Below are positions 36,627 to 42,751 of a stretch of DNA of 64,000 bases, in pieces; the stretch's first letter is position 1; every line of letters starts with the position of its first letter. Where the stretch lies: positions 930,001 through 994,000 of the forward strand of contig NZ_CM001023.1 of NCBI RefSeq assembly GCF_000166275.1. The letters are read 5' to 3'. A program made the translations under genes and the position numbers. Under the pieces are notes generated by a model, which made no database searches, had not been told where the DNA came from, and saw only the letters and a list, made by a program, of their open reading frames with translations. The stretch is from Algoriphagus machipongonensis (GTDB lineage: Bacteria > Bacteroidota > Bacteroidia > Cytophagales > Cyclobacteriaceae).

Positions 36627-37244
36627 TTACTCTGAGGAATAATTAATCCTGGTCATGATGCTTCTTCCCAAAGTGATTTCATCTGTATATTCTAATTCAC
36701 CGCCAACGGGGATTCCTCTTGCAATGGTACTGACTTTTATGCCTTTCTCATGAAGACGTTTTGCCAAGTAGAATGAAGTGGTGTCCCCTTCCATTGTCCC
36801 GCTTAAAGCCATGATAACTTCTTTTACGGGTTCCTCTGAGTCAGTACTGACGCGTTCGATTAGGGATTCTATAGTCAATTCCTCTGGTCCTATTCCTTGA
36901 ATCGGAGAAATAACTCCTCCCAGCACATGGTATAAACCTTGGTATTGATCTGTGTTTTCTATAGCTAAAACATCTCTTATGTCTTCAACGACACAAATTA
37001 CCCCATGATCTCTTCTGTGACTTTTGCAAATGCTGCAATGCTCATCATCTGAGATATTATGGCAAATTTTGCAGTATTGGACTTCTTCCCTCATGCGAGT
37101 CAAAGCTAAAGTAAGTGCTTCAGTATGAACTTCGCTTTGTTTCAATAAATGTAGGGCAAGTCGCAATGCAGTTTTCTTTCCTATTCCTGGAAGTCTAGAT
37201 ATTTCTGTAACTGCGTCTTCAATAAGTTTGGAAGGGATATTCAC
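36627..37244 (-). CDS. recR: Recombination mediator protein RecR
   Basis: The 205-residue protein starts at GTG (VNIPSKLIEDAV). It has the N-terminal HhH motif (SRLPGIGKKTALRLALHLL), a C4 zinc finger (CKICHNISDDEHCSIC, about residues 57-72), a Toprim domain (ICVVEDIRDVLAIENT...YHVLGG) and the C-terminal TIARGIPVGGELEYTDEITLGRSI. RecR loads RecA onto gapped DNA with RecO and RecF. It follows clpS by 9 bases on the same strand, so the two are probably one transcript. Confidence 0.97.
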   Translation of the reverse strand: MNIPSKLIEDAVTEISRLPGIGKKTALRLALHLLKQSEVHTEALTLALTRMREEVQYCKICHNISDDEHCSICKSHRRDHGVICVVEDIRDVLAIENTDQYQGLYHVLGGVISPIQGIGPEELTIESLIERVSTDSEEPVKEVIMALSGTMEGDTTSFYLAKRLHEKGIKVSTIARGIPVGGELEYTDEITLGRSIMTRINYSSE

Positions 37245-37253
37245 GCTTTTTTA

Positions 37254-37547
37254 TTAAACGATGGCTGCTTGGATTCCGGCATCTAGAATTGCCTCACACA
37301 TAGGTTTTAACTCCTCAATACTCCCTTTTTTTACGGCGCATTTTCCTTTAAAATGGATAATTAGGGTGCACTGCTCCGCCTGTTCGGGAGAATGTTTGCA
37401 GACTTTAATCAGGATAGTTGATACGTGGTCGAAAGTATTGACATCGTCATTGTAAACAATTAGGTCAGAGGAATCTAAATCTACCACTTCCTCCAATAAT
37501 ACTTCTGACTCTTCTTGATATGGATGTGTCATGCTCAATCGATTCAT
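37254..37547 (-). CDS. clpS: ATP-dependent Clp protease adaptor ClpS
   Basis: The 97-residue protein matches ClpS: an acidic flexible N-tail, then LIVYNDDVNTFDHVSTILIKVC (the DDxxTF/xxV binding pocket), PEQAEQCTLIIHFKGKCAVKKG, and a C-terminal helix (LKPMCEAILDAGIQAAIV). ClpS delivers N-end-rule substrates to ClpAP or ClpCP in the cytoplasm. The ATG lies next to a candidate minus-strand promoter box (37552-37559), so the message may be near-leaderless. It heads the clpS-recR unit. Confidence 0.94.
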   Translation of the reverse strand: MNRLSMTHPYQEESEVLLEEVVDLDSSDLIVYNDDVNTFDHVSTILIKVCKHSPEQAEQCTLIIHFKGKCAVKKGSIEELKPMCEAILDAGIQAAIV

Positions 37548-37551
37548 TTTG

Positions 37552-37559
37552 CAAAATTA
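37552..37559 (-). promoter_or_regulatory. Candidate Bacteroidota -7 box (TAATTTTG) of clpS-recR
   Basis: TAATTTTG on the minus strand fits the TAnnTTTG consensus and ends 5 bases before the clpS ATG. A TTG -33 element at the right spacing was not seen, so the call is weak. Confidence 0.35.
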
Positions 37560-37599
37560 ATAATAATAGACAACTTAGCGGCTAATCCAAGCTGCATTT

Positions 37600-39042
37600 A
37601 TGAATTCGCAAGTAGTTCTGCTCGTTATTTCCTGCTACTTTTTACTGCTCTTTTTGATTTCATGGTTTACTTCCCGTAAAGTATCCGAAGATACTTTTTT
37701 TACAGGAGACCGTCAATCCCCTTGGTTCCTAGTGGCTTTTGGAATGATTGGAGCATCACTTTCAGGTGTGACCTTTATTTCTGTACCAGGGGAGGTTGGT
37801 AATTCTAACTTCTTTTACTTCGAAGTTGTTTTAGGCTATACTCTTGGTTACTTCACGATTGCCAAAGTTTTACTCCCTCTTTATTACCGTCTAAATCTCG
37901 TTTCTATTTATTCTTACCTAGAGGATAGGTTTGGGTTTTGGTCCTATAAAACAGGGGCTTTCTTTTTTATTCTTTCTAGGACAGTAGGCTCATCCTTACG
38001 AGTGTTTTTGGTAGCTTCTGTATTACAGTTGATCCTATTTGATTCTTTAGGTATACCTTTCTGGGTTTCCGTGTTAATTACTGTGGCTTTGATCTGGCTT
38101 TATACCTTTAGAGGGGGGATTAAGACTGTAGTGTGGACAGATACACTCCAGACATTTTTTATGCTGGCAGCAGTAGTAGTCAGTATTGTATTGATTGGAA
38201 GAGAATTAGAGCTTTCCAGCCTTGGAGAATATTTTAAGGTGGTTTCTGATGACCCTCGATCTACCATCTTTAATTGGGACTGGAAAGACGGGACGAATTT
38301 CTTCAAGCAATTTATTTCTGGAGCATTTATTACCATAGTAATGACTGGGCTGGATCAAGATATGATGCAGAAAAATCTGACTTGTAGAAATATCGGGGAT
38401 GCTCAGAAAAACATGTTTTGGTTCACTACCAGTCTTGTGATTGTCAACTTATTGTTTTTAGGACTAGGTGTAATGCTTTACCTATTTGCAGAGACGAAAG
38501 GGATTCCGCTTCCAGAAAGAACTGATGAATTGTTTCCTCTTTTAGCTACCCAATATTTCACCCCTTTTGCAGGAATAGTCTTCGTCTTAGGAATCACGGC
38601 GGCAGCTTATTCAAGCGCTGATTCTACACTTACTGCCTTGACAACATCCTTCTGTGTGGATTTCTTAGAGTTGGAAAAAAAATACCCCAAGGAAAAGCGA
38701 GTATGGATAAGACAGCGCGTTCATATCGCATTTACCTTTGTGATGTATTTTGTGATTCTGGCATTTTATTGGGTCAATGACCAAAGTGTAATCAACTCCG
38801 TTTTTGTGATTGCAGGCTATACCTATGGGCCTTTGCTAGGGCTCTATTCCTTTGGTTTATTTACAAAAATGAAAGTGCAGGATAAATGGGTGCCATACTT
38901 AGCGGTGCTAGCTCCCACGGTCACATATATTTTGGCTTCAAATTCTGAAGAACTCTTTTGGGGTTACAAGTTTGGGTTTGAAGCTTTAATATTGAATGGA
39001 CTTCTCATGTTTATTGGACTTTGGCTTCTACGGAAAAAATAA
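37600..39042 (+). CDS. Sodium:solute symporter (SSS family)
   Basis: The 480-residue inner-membrane protein has about thirteen hydrophobic helices. SSS features include the N-terminal FTGDRQSPWFLVAFGMIGASLSGVTFIS, the segment WTDTLQTFFMLAAVVVSI near residue 185 and GITAAAYSSADSTLTALTTSFCVDF near residue 330, with the Ser-rich sodium site (YSSADSTLTALTTS). The substrate is unknown; relatives carry sugars, amino acids, carboxylates or pantothenate. It is monocistronic and ends 1 base before the convergent alkyltransferase-like gene. Confidence 0.93.
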   Translation: MNSQVVLLVISCYFLLLFLISWFTSRKVSEDTFFTGDRQSPWFLVAFGMIGASLSGVTFISVPGEVGNSNFFYFEVVLGYTLGYFTIAKVLLPLYYRLNLVSIYSYLEDRFGFWSYKTGAFFFILSRTVGSSLRVFLVASVLQLILFDSLGIPFWVSVLITVALIWLYTFRGGIKTVVWTDTLQTFFMLAAVVVSIVLIGRELELSSLGEYFKVVSDDPRSTIFNWDWKDGTNFFKQFISGAFITIVMTGLDQDMMQKNLTCRNIGDAQKNMFWFTTSLVIVNLLFLGLGVMLYLFAETKGIPLPERTDELFPLLATQYFTPFAGIVFVLGITAAAYSSADSTLTALTTSFCVDFLELEKKYPKEKRVWIRQRVHIAFTFVMYFVILAFYWVNDQSVINSVFVIAGYTYGPLLGLYSFGLFTKMKVQDKWVPYLAVLAPTVTYILASNSEELFWGYKFGFEALILNGLLMFIGLWLLRKK

Positions 39043-39043
39043 G

Positions 39044-39382
39044 TCAGATGCTTAATTCAGTTTCTGGATCCCAAAAAACTTTATCAAAGTCTTTTATCTG
39101 ATCATTTTCAATTTTTACACCTTCGCTTTCTAAGGCTTCTTGCATTGCTGTAGGTGTAGAGAAATGATGTCTGCCTGTAAGCATGCCAAGTCTATTGACT
39201 ACTCGGTGAGCTGGAACATCTGGTAAGGCATGAGCGGCATTCATGGCATAACCTACCATTCTTGCCCCACTTTTTAAGCCCAAATAATGAGCGATGGCTC
39301 CATAACTGGTTGCTCTTCCAGTTGGGATTTCTCTTACAACTTGATATACTAAGTCAAAATAATTAGGCTTCTCCTTTGGCAT
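39044..39382 (-). CDS. Alkyltransferase-like (ATL) protein, MGMT-fold without the active cysteine
   Basis: This 112-residue protein is the DNA-binding part of the O6-methylguanine methyltransferase family: VREIPTGRATSYGAIAHYLG, GARMVGYAMN (Arg finger R41) and VPAHRVVN. The methyl acceptor of real MGMT is the Cys of PCHR; here it is Ala58 (PAHR, residues 57-60). It therefore cannot transfer alkyl groups but should bind and flip O6-alkylguanine, as ATL proteins do to guide excision repair. Its start overlaps the 3' end of the mscS-like gene by 20 bases, so they are co-transcribed. Confidence 0.9.
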   Translation of the reverse strand: MPKEKPNYFDLVYQVVREIPTGRATSYGAIAHYLGLKSGARMVGYAMNAAHALPDVPAHRVVNRLGMLTGRHHFSTPTAMQEALESEGVKIENDQIKDFDKVFWDPETELSI

Positions 39383-40256
39383 GATTCAGGTTTAAAATAG
39401 CTTGATTGATCAATTTTCTGATTTCTTTCTCGGTGACCTTTTCTCCGGTTTTAATAGGGAATTGGAAACGGAGTAAGTTATGTTCAGCTTTCCTATCCAG
39501 CACTGTAAGTTGAGAGCCTTTGAGAAACACCAAGTTTGAAAAGGGCTCCAGTTCTTTTGTAAGGCTTTTTTCTAATTCATCCAATGGCGTTTGGAGTGAG
39601 TTATTAAGCTCAAAATCAAAAATCATTTGATGCGAATTATTTCGTGAATAATTGGTGATTTCTGATGAGAGCACCATTGAATTAGGTACTATCACTGTTT
39701 CTCCCGTCTCACTTTTCAAAACTAAATTTATCAATGTGATATCCCGAATGAAACCCGTGGTTTTACTGATTTGTATTTTATCCCCTATTTCCAATTGATC
39801 TGAAAACATGATGATCAAGCCATTGGCGATATTGGTAATGTAATCCTTGGTGAGTAAAGCAATTGCGGCAGCCACAATAGTGATACTGGTCAAGAACTCC
39901 AAAGGCTTAATTCCAAATGCGAGCATTAATGAAATCAGGAAGATCAGAACATTTAGTATCCAAGAAATACGATTTATTCCAATAACAAAATTAGGCTGTA
40001 CTCTCTCTTCCTTGGTTTTATTTAAGTAAAACCTCAACGCAGCAAACCTTCCCAAAGAAATGATCAGGTTACTACTCAACAAAAAGATAGTTGCTGAAAG
40101 AAGGTTATTCAGTACAGGGTATTTTTCTAGAATTGGACTTAGCATGGTGTTACCAACAAAGACGTATTCCAATAATAGTAGCAGGATCAATTTGAAAACG
40201 AAGTTCCTCCGTTTGGCGTTTTCTTTGGTTTGGATGCTGCTTTTTAAGTGATTCAT
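39363..40256 (-). CDS. Mechanosensitive ion channel of the MscS family
   Basis: The 297-residue protein has about four membrane segments, the last being the pore-lining helix (PLEFLTSITIVAAAIALLTKDYITNIANG). The MscS beta-domain follows: DQLEIGDKIQISKTTGFIRDITLINLVLKSETGETVIVPNSMVLSSEITNYS is its recognisable core (about 150-210). A cytoplasmic alpha/beta C-terminal part ends the protein. It should open under membrane tension to relieve hypo-osmotic shock. The gene overlaps the downstream ATL gene by 20 bases and its start region overlaps that of a plus-strand frame that I regard as too long. Confidence 0.9.
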   Translation of the reverse strand: MNHLKSSIQTKENAKRRNFVFKLILLLLLEYVFVGNTMLSPILEKYPVLNNLLSATIFLLSSNLIISLGRFAALRFYLNKTKEERVQPNFVIGINRISWILNVLIFLISLMLAFGIKPLEFLTSITIVAAAIALLTKDYITNIANGLIIMFSDQLEIGDKIQISKTTGFIRDITLINLVLKSETGETVIVPNSMVLSSEITNYSRNNSHQMIFDFELNNSLQTPLDELEKSLTKELEPFSNLVFLKGSQLTVLDRKAEHNLLRFQFPIKTGEKVTEKEIRKLINQAILNLNHAKGEA

Positions 40257-40314
40257 GTCTTATTCAAAAATTAAAGGTAATTTTAAGGATTATCAGATAG
40301 AATTTTCCAAAAGT

Positions 40315-40992
40315 ATGAGTAGAAATATAATAATTACAGGAGCGAGTGGAAATTTAGGAAAAGCCGTTGTTGAAAAATTTAAACGAGAGGGATATCATAT
40401 CATCGTCTTGACCCGGCCTGATGCCGAAGAATTTATTGAAGAAGCTGATGATAGTTACGAAGTAGACGTCACAGATGAAGAACAGGTAAAAGCTTTTGTT
40501 TCGGAATTCCAGCTTCAGTATGGTGAATTAGATGCTTTAGCATTATTGGTAGGAGGATTTAGTATGGGTGGATTTGATAAAACGAGCCATACGGATATCG
40601 AAAAAATGTTTCAGCTGAATTTTTTCAGCGCATTTCATCTTGTCAAAGGATTTCTTCCCTTTATGAAAAAACAAGATCGAGGTACTTTCCTTTTTGTTGG
40701 AGCAAGGCCAGCACTAGAATTAGAGTCTGGAAAGGATATGCTTGCATATTCCTTGAGTAAAAGGTTAGTGATCACCTTAACAGAGATTCTTGGAGAAGAA
40801 ATCAAAGATTCTTCTGTTCGTTCTCATGTATTTGTTCCAAGTGTAATTGATACACCTCAAAATAGAGAAGCCATGCCTGATGCAGATTTTTCCAAGTGGG
40901 TGCGTGCGGATGAGATTGCTGAAGCGATGCATTATTCTGTAAATACCTCAGCTTTGAGAAACATGACTTTTAAACTGTATGGAGAGGTTTAA
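40315..40992 (+). CDS. Short-chain dehydrogenase/reductase (SDR family)
   Basis: I start at the ATG at 40315; the frame extends to 40255, but those 20 extra residues precede the nucleotide-binding strand and overlap the divergent gene. The product (225 residues) has a Rossmann fold with NIIITGASGNLGK (residues 3-15), the core LVGG in place of NAG near residue 72, and the catalytic YSLSKRL (Tyr-x3-Lys) near residues 142-148. The cofactor is NAD(P)H; the substrate is unknown. It ends 10 bases before the start of the NTF2-like gene and is likely in the same transcript. Confidence 0.85.
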   Translation: MSRNIIITGASGNLGKAVVEKFKREGYHIIVLTRPDAEEFIEEADDSYEVDVTDEEQVKAFVSEFQLQYGELDALALLVGGFSMGGFDKTSHTDIEKMFQLNFFSAFHLVKGFLPFMKKQDRGTFLFVGARPALELESGKDMLAYSLSKRLVITLTEILGEEIKDSSVRSHVFVPSVIDTPQNREAMPDADFSKWVRADEIAEAMHYSVNTSALRNMTFKLYGEV

Positions 40993-41002
40993 TTTGAATT
41001 TT

Positions 41003-41464
41003 ATGAAATCTAAATTCTCAGGTATTCTTTGTTTACTCCTCCTTGTAAGCACAGTCAGTTTTTCTCAGTCCGAACCCGAGCAAATCAAAGAAGTTATCAA
41101 TGCCATGTTTGATGGGATGCGAGATAAAAATGCTGATCAAATCAAAGCGGCATTTTCTGAGCAGGCAATAATGCAGACTATTGTGAAAAAGCCCGAAGGG
41201 ACCAGCATTGCCAGTAATTCTGTGGAGGAATTTGCAACTCAAATCGGAAAAATACCAGAGAGTACCCAGTTGGATGAACGATTAACTGATTACATAATTC
41301 AGGTGGACGGGGATATGGCTACGGCCTGGACCCCTTACGAATTTTATGTGAATGAGGAGTTTAGCCATTGTGGTGTTAACTCATTTCAATTGGTGAAGTT
41401 TGATGGGAAATGGAAAATCGTTTACATCATCGATACTCGTAGAAAAGAAGCTTGCGTAGAATAG
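41003..41464 (+). CDS. Secreted NTF2-like (SnoaL-type) protein
   Basis: I chose the ATG at 41003 because a signal peptide (SGILCLLLLVSTVSFSQ) begins there. The 153-residue product has the NTF2-like pattern of an initial helix (IKEVINAMFDGMRDKNADQIKAAFSEQAIMQTI), a middle helix (VEEFATQIGKIP) and C-terminal strands (MATAWTPYEFYVNEEFSHCGVNSFQLVKFDGKWKIVYIIDTR). Such domains bind small molecules or act as isomerases; the role here is unknown. It is followed directly, with 0 bases between, by the GreA-like gene. Confidence 0.82.
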   Translation: MKSKFSGILCLLLLVSTVSFSQSEPEQIKEVINAMFDGMRDKNADQIKAAFSEQAIMQTIVKKPEGTSIASNSVEEFATQIGKIPESTQLDERLTDYIIQVDGDMATAWTPYEFYVNEEFSHCGVNSFQLVKFDGKWKIVYIIDTRRKEACVE

Positions 41465-41920
41465 ATGAACGAGTTTAAATCCTCTGTATATCAGTCAGTT
41501 TTTGACCTTTTGACTGAAAGAGAGAAACTTCTTTCCGAAGAATTAACCTCTTTAAACCTTAGTATAAGCGAGGATACAAAGAGTTCCGCAGGGGATAAGT
41601 ATGAAACGGGAAGGGAAATGATCCGTCAGGAAATCGGGAAGGTTCAAAAGCAGCATCATCAGACAAAAATCTTCAAACAAAAGATACAGCAATTTTTTGA
41701 ACAAGAGAAATCGAGTTCTCAAGTAAATGAAGGTAGTCTGCTTCAATATGGGGGAGATTGGCTGTTTATCTCGGTGAGTTTAGGTCAGGTTAAAGTAAAT
41801 GATGAAAAAGTATTTTTACTGAGCAAAGCTTCTCCATTAGGTCAGGCTCTGCTTGGGAAAAACAAGTTGGATCAAGTCAATTTTAGAGGCAAAACAAAAC
41901 AGATTGAAGAGCTATTTTAA
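41465..41920 (+). CDS. GreA/GreB-like protein (often called 3-oxoacyl-ACP synthase)
   Basis: This 151-residue protein has a helical N-terminal part with the conserved stretch SAGDKYETGREM (41-52) and a coiled-coil (about 53-82). The C-terminal domain looks like the FKBP-like domain of GreA: YGGDWLFISVSLGQVKVN then SPLGQALLGK (123-132). Homologues in Bacteroidota databases carry the label 3-oxoacyl-ACP synthase, for which there is no Cys-His-His active site here. A role at RNA polymerase is the more likely reading, inferred only from the C-domain. It forms part of the 40315-41920 gene string. Confidence 0.65.
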   Translation: MNEFKSSVYQSVFDLLTEREKLLSEELTSLNLSISEDTKSSAGDKYETGREMIRQEIGKVQKQHHQTKIFKQKIQQFFEQEKSSSQVNEGSLLQYGGDWLFISVSLGQVKVNDEKVFLLSKASPLGQALLGKNKLDQVNFRGKTKQIEELF

Positions 41921-41922
41921 CT

Positions 41923-42342
41923 CTAATCCTTTGGGGTAAAACTCATCAAGGTGCCGGCTTCTCCCAATAGATCAATTTTATTTTTTGAGCCAGTGAATTT
42001 TGTGACTTTCTGTAGAGCCTCGATAAAGTCATTTTCATCAATTCCGGGACAGGCTTTTTCTGTCATCGCCCCAGGATTTAATTTAAGGTCTTTACCTTCT
42101 AAGCTGTAGATGCCGCTAAAGTTGTTGCAACCTGTAAACCCTGCAAGGTAGCCGGCTTCCTTAAATTCTAAGGTAGGTAGTCCGTTTGGAAAGTTCTCTG
42201 TATTTATGGCAGTTTCTCCTAAGGTCTCTAATTCCCAAGTTTTATTGCTAAGCAAACCCATTTGGGTTTTATAGATAGTTTTACATTGAGTGAATACCAA
42301 TACCAAAAAAACGATTGAAATTGACCTAAATACATTCATCAT
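41923..42342 (-). CDS. META-domain (HslJ-like) lipoprotein
   Basis: I start near the double ATG at 42342-42337 (MMNVFRS), which gives a lipoprotein signal (IVFLVLVFTQC). The mature part has the META pattern: WELETLGE, LPTLEFKEAGYLAGFTGCNNFSGIYSLEGKDLKL and ACPGIDENDFIEALQKVTKF, with a typical end LMSFTP. META-domain proteins such as HslJ are heat-induced envelope proteins of uncertain biochemistry. It is monocistronic and convergent with the GreA-like gene, whose stop is 2 bases away. Confidence 0.85.
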   Translation of the reverse strand: MMNVFRSISIVFLVLVFTQCKTIYKTQMGLLSNKTWELETLGETAINTENFPNGLPTLEFKEAGYLAGFTGCNNFSGIYSLEGKDLKLNPGAMTEKACPGIDENDFIEALQKVTKFTGSKNKIDLLGEAGTLMSFTPKD

Positions 42343-42635
42343 GTTTTGTTTTTGTTCGATTGATAATTTAGAAATTTTTTCAACCAAATACTCTTTTGTC
42401 TTTTAGGGAATCTGTAGTGTTTCGAATAATTGTTTTGGATAAAAACTTGATTTTTGATCTATTTTTCAAAGAATATGACAGTTTTCTGAAAATCTCTATT
42501 GGATTGTTTGGCTTATAAAATTTTTGGCAGTAAGATTGCCCTGTCAATTCTCCAGATATGGTATTTGCAGCAAACATTTCATTCACAGAACCCCTGTATA
42601 TTTTACGTGGAACAGTTGCGCGTACATCTTTTTTC
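42343..42635. other. Intergenic region holding the thr operon promoter area
   Basis: No real gene is seen; a 93-residue minus-strand frame here is judged spurious. The sequence near 42515-42535 (CTTATAAAATTTTTGG) is AT-rich and could be a promoter, but no exact TAnnTTTG box was found. Confidence 0.4.
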
Positions 42636-42686
42636 ATGTCAACAGGGATGGACACCACCATGACGGGGTTTCCCGTTATACTTTAA
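42636..42686 (+). CDS. thrL: Putative threonine operon leader peptide
   Basis: A short ORF, ATG 42636 to TAA 42686, encodes MSTGMDTTMTGFPVIL: 16 residues with four Thr, one Ile and one Val. It lies 65 bases upstream of thrA, where Thr/Ile-sensing leader peptides occur in other bacteria. Hairpins follow the expected plan: ACGGG-GTTT-CCCGT (42663-42676) inside the ORF and GGTCT-ATTT-AGACC (42705-42718) after it, the latter followed by a broken T-rich tract. It is too short for homology, so this rests on position and composition alone. The symbol is by analogy. Confidence 0.5.
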   Translation: MSTGMDTTMTGFPVIL

Positions 42687-42704
42687 AATACTCCCGCCTC
42701 ATTT

Positions 42705-42735
42705 GGTCTATTTAGACCCATTTTAGTTTTAAAAA
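42705..42735 (+). promoter_or_regulatory. Possible attenuator hairpin before thrA
   Basis: GGTCTATTTAGACC (42705-42718) forms a 5-6 bp stem and is followed by CATTTTAGTTTT. It is weak as a terminator, but its place between the leader ORF and thrA fits attenuation. Confidence 0.35.
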
Positions 42736-42751
42736 CATTCCAAGATTCTTT

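Noticed and set aside
40255..40314. 20 extra N-terminal residues on the SDR frame
   Set aside because: They precede the Rossmann strand and overlap the divergent mscS-type start. The ATG at 40315 gives a normal SDR N-terminus.
42380..42661. 93-residue minus-strand ORF upstream of thrA
   Set aside because: Its codons do not look like a real protein, it covers the thr operon promoter and leader region on the opposite strand, and it has no recognisable domain.
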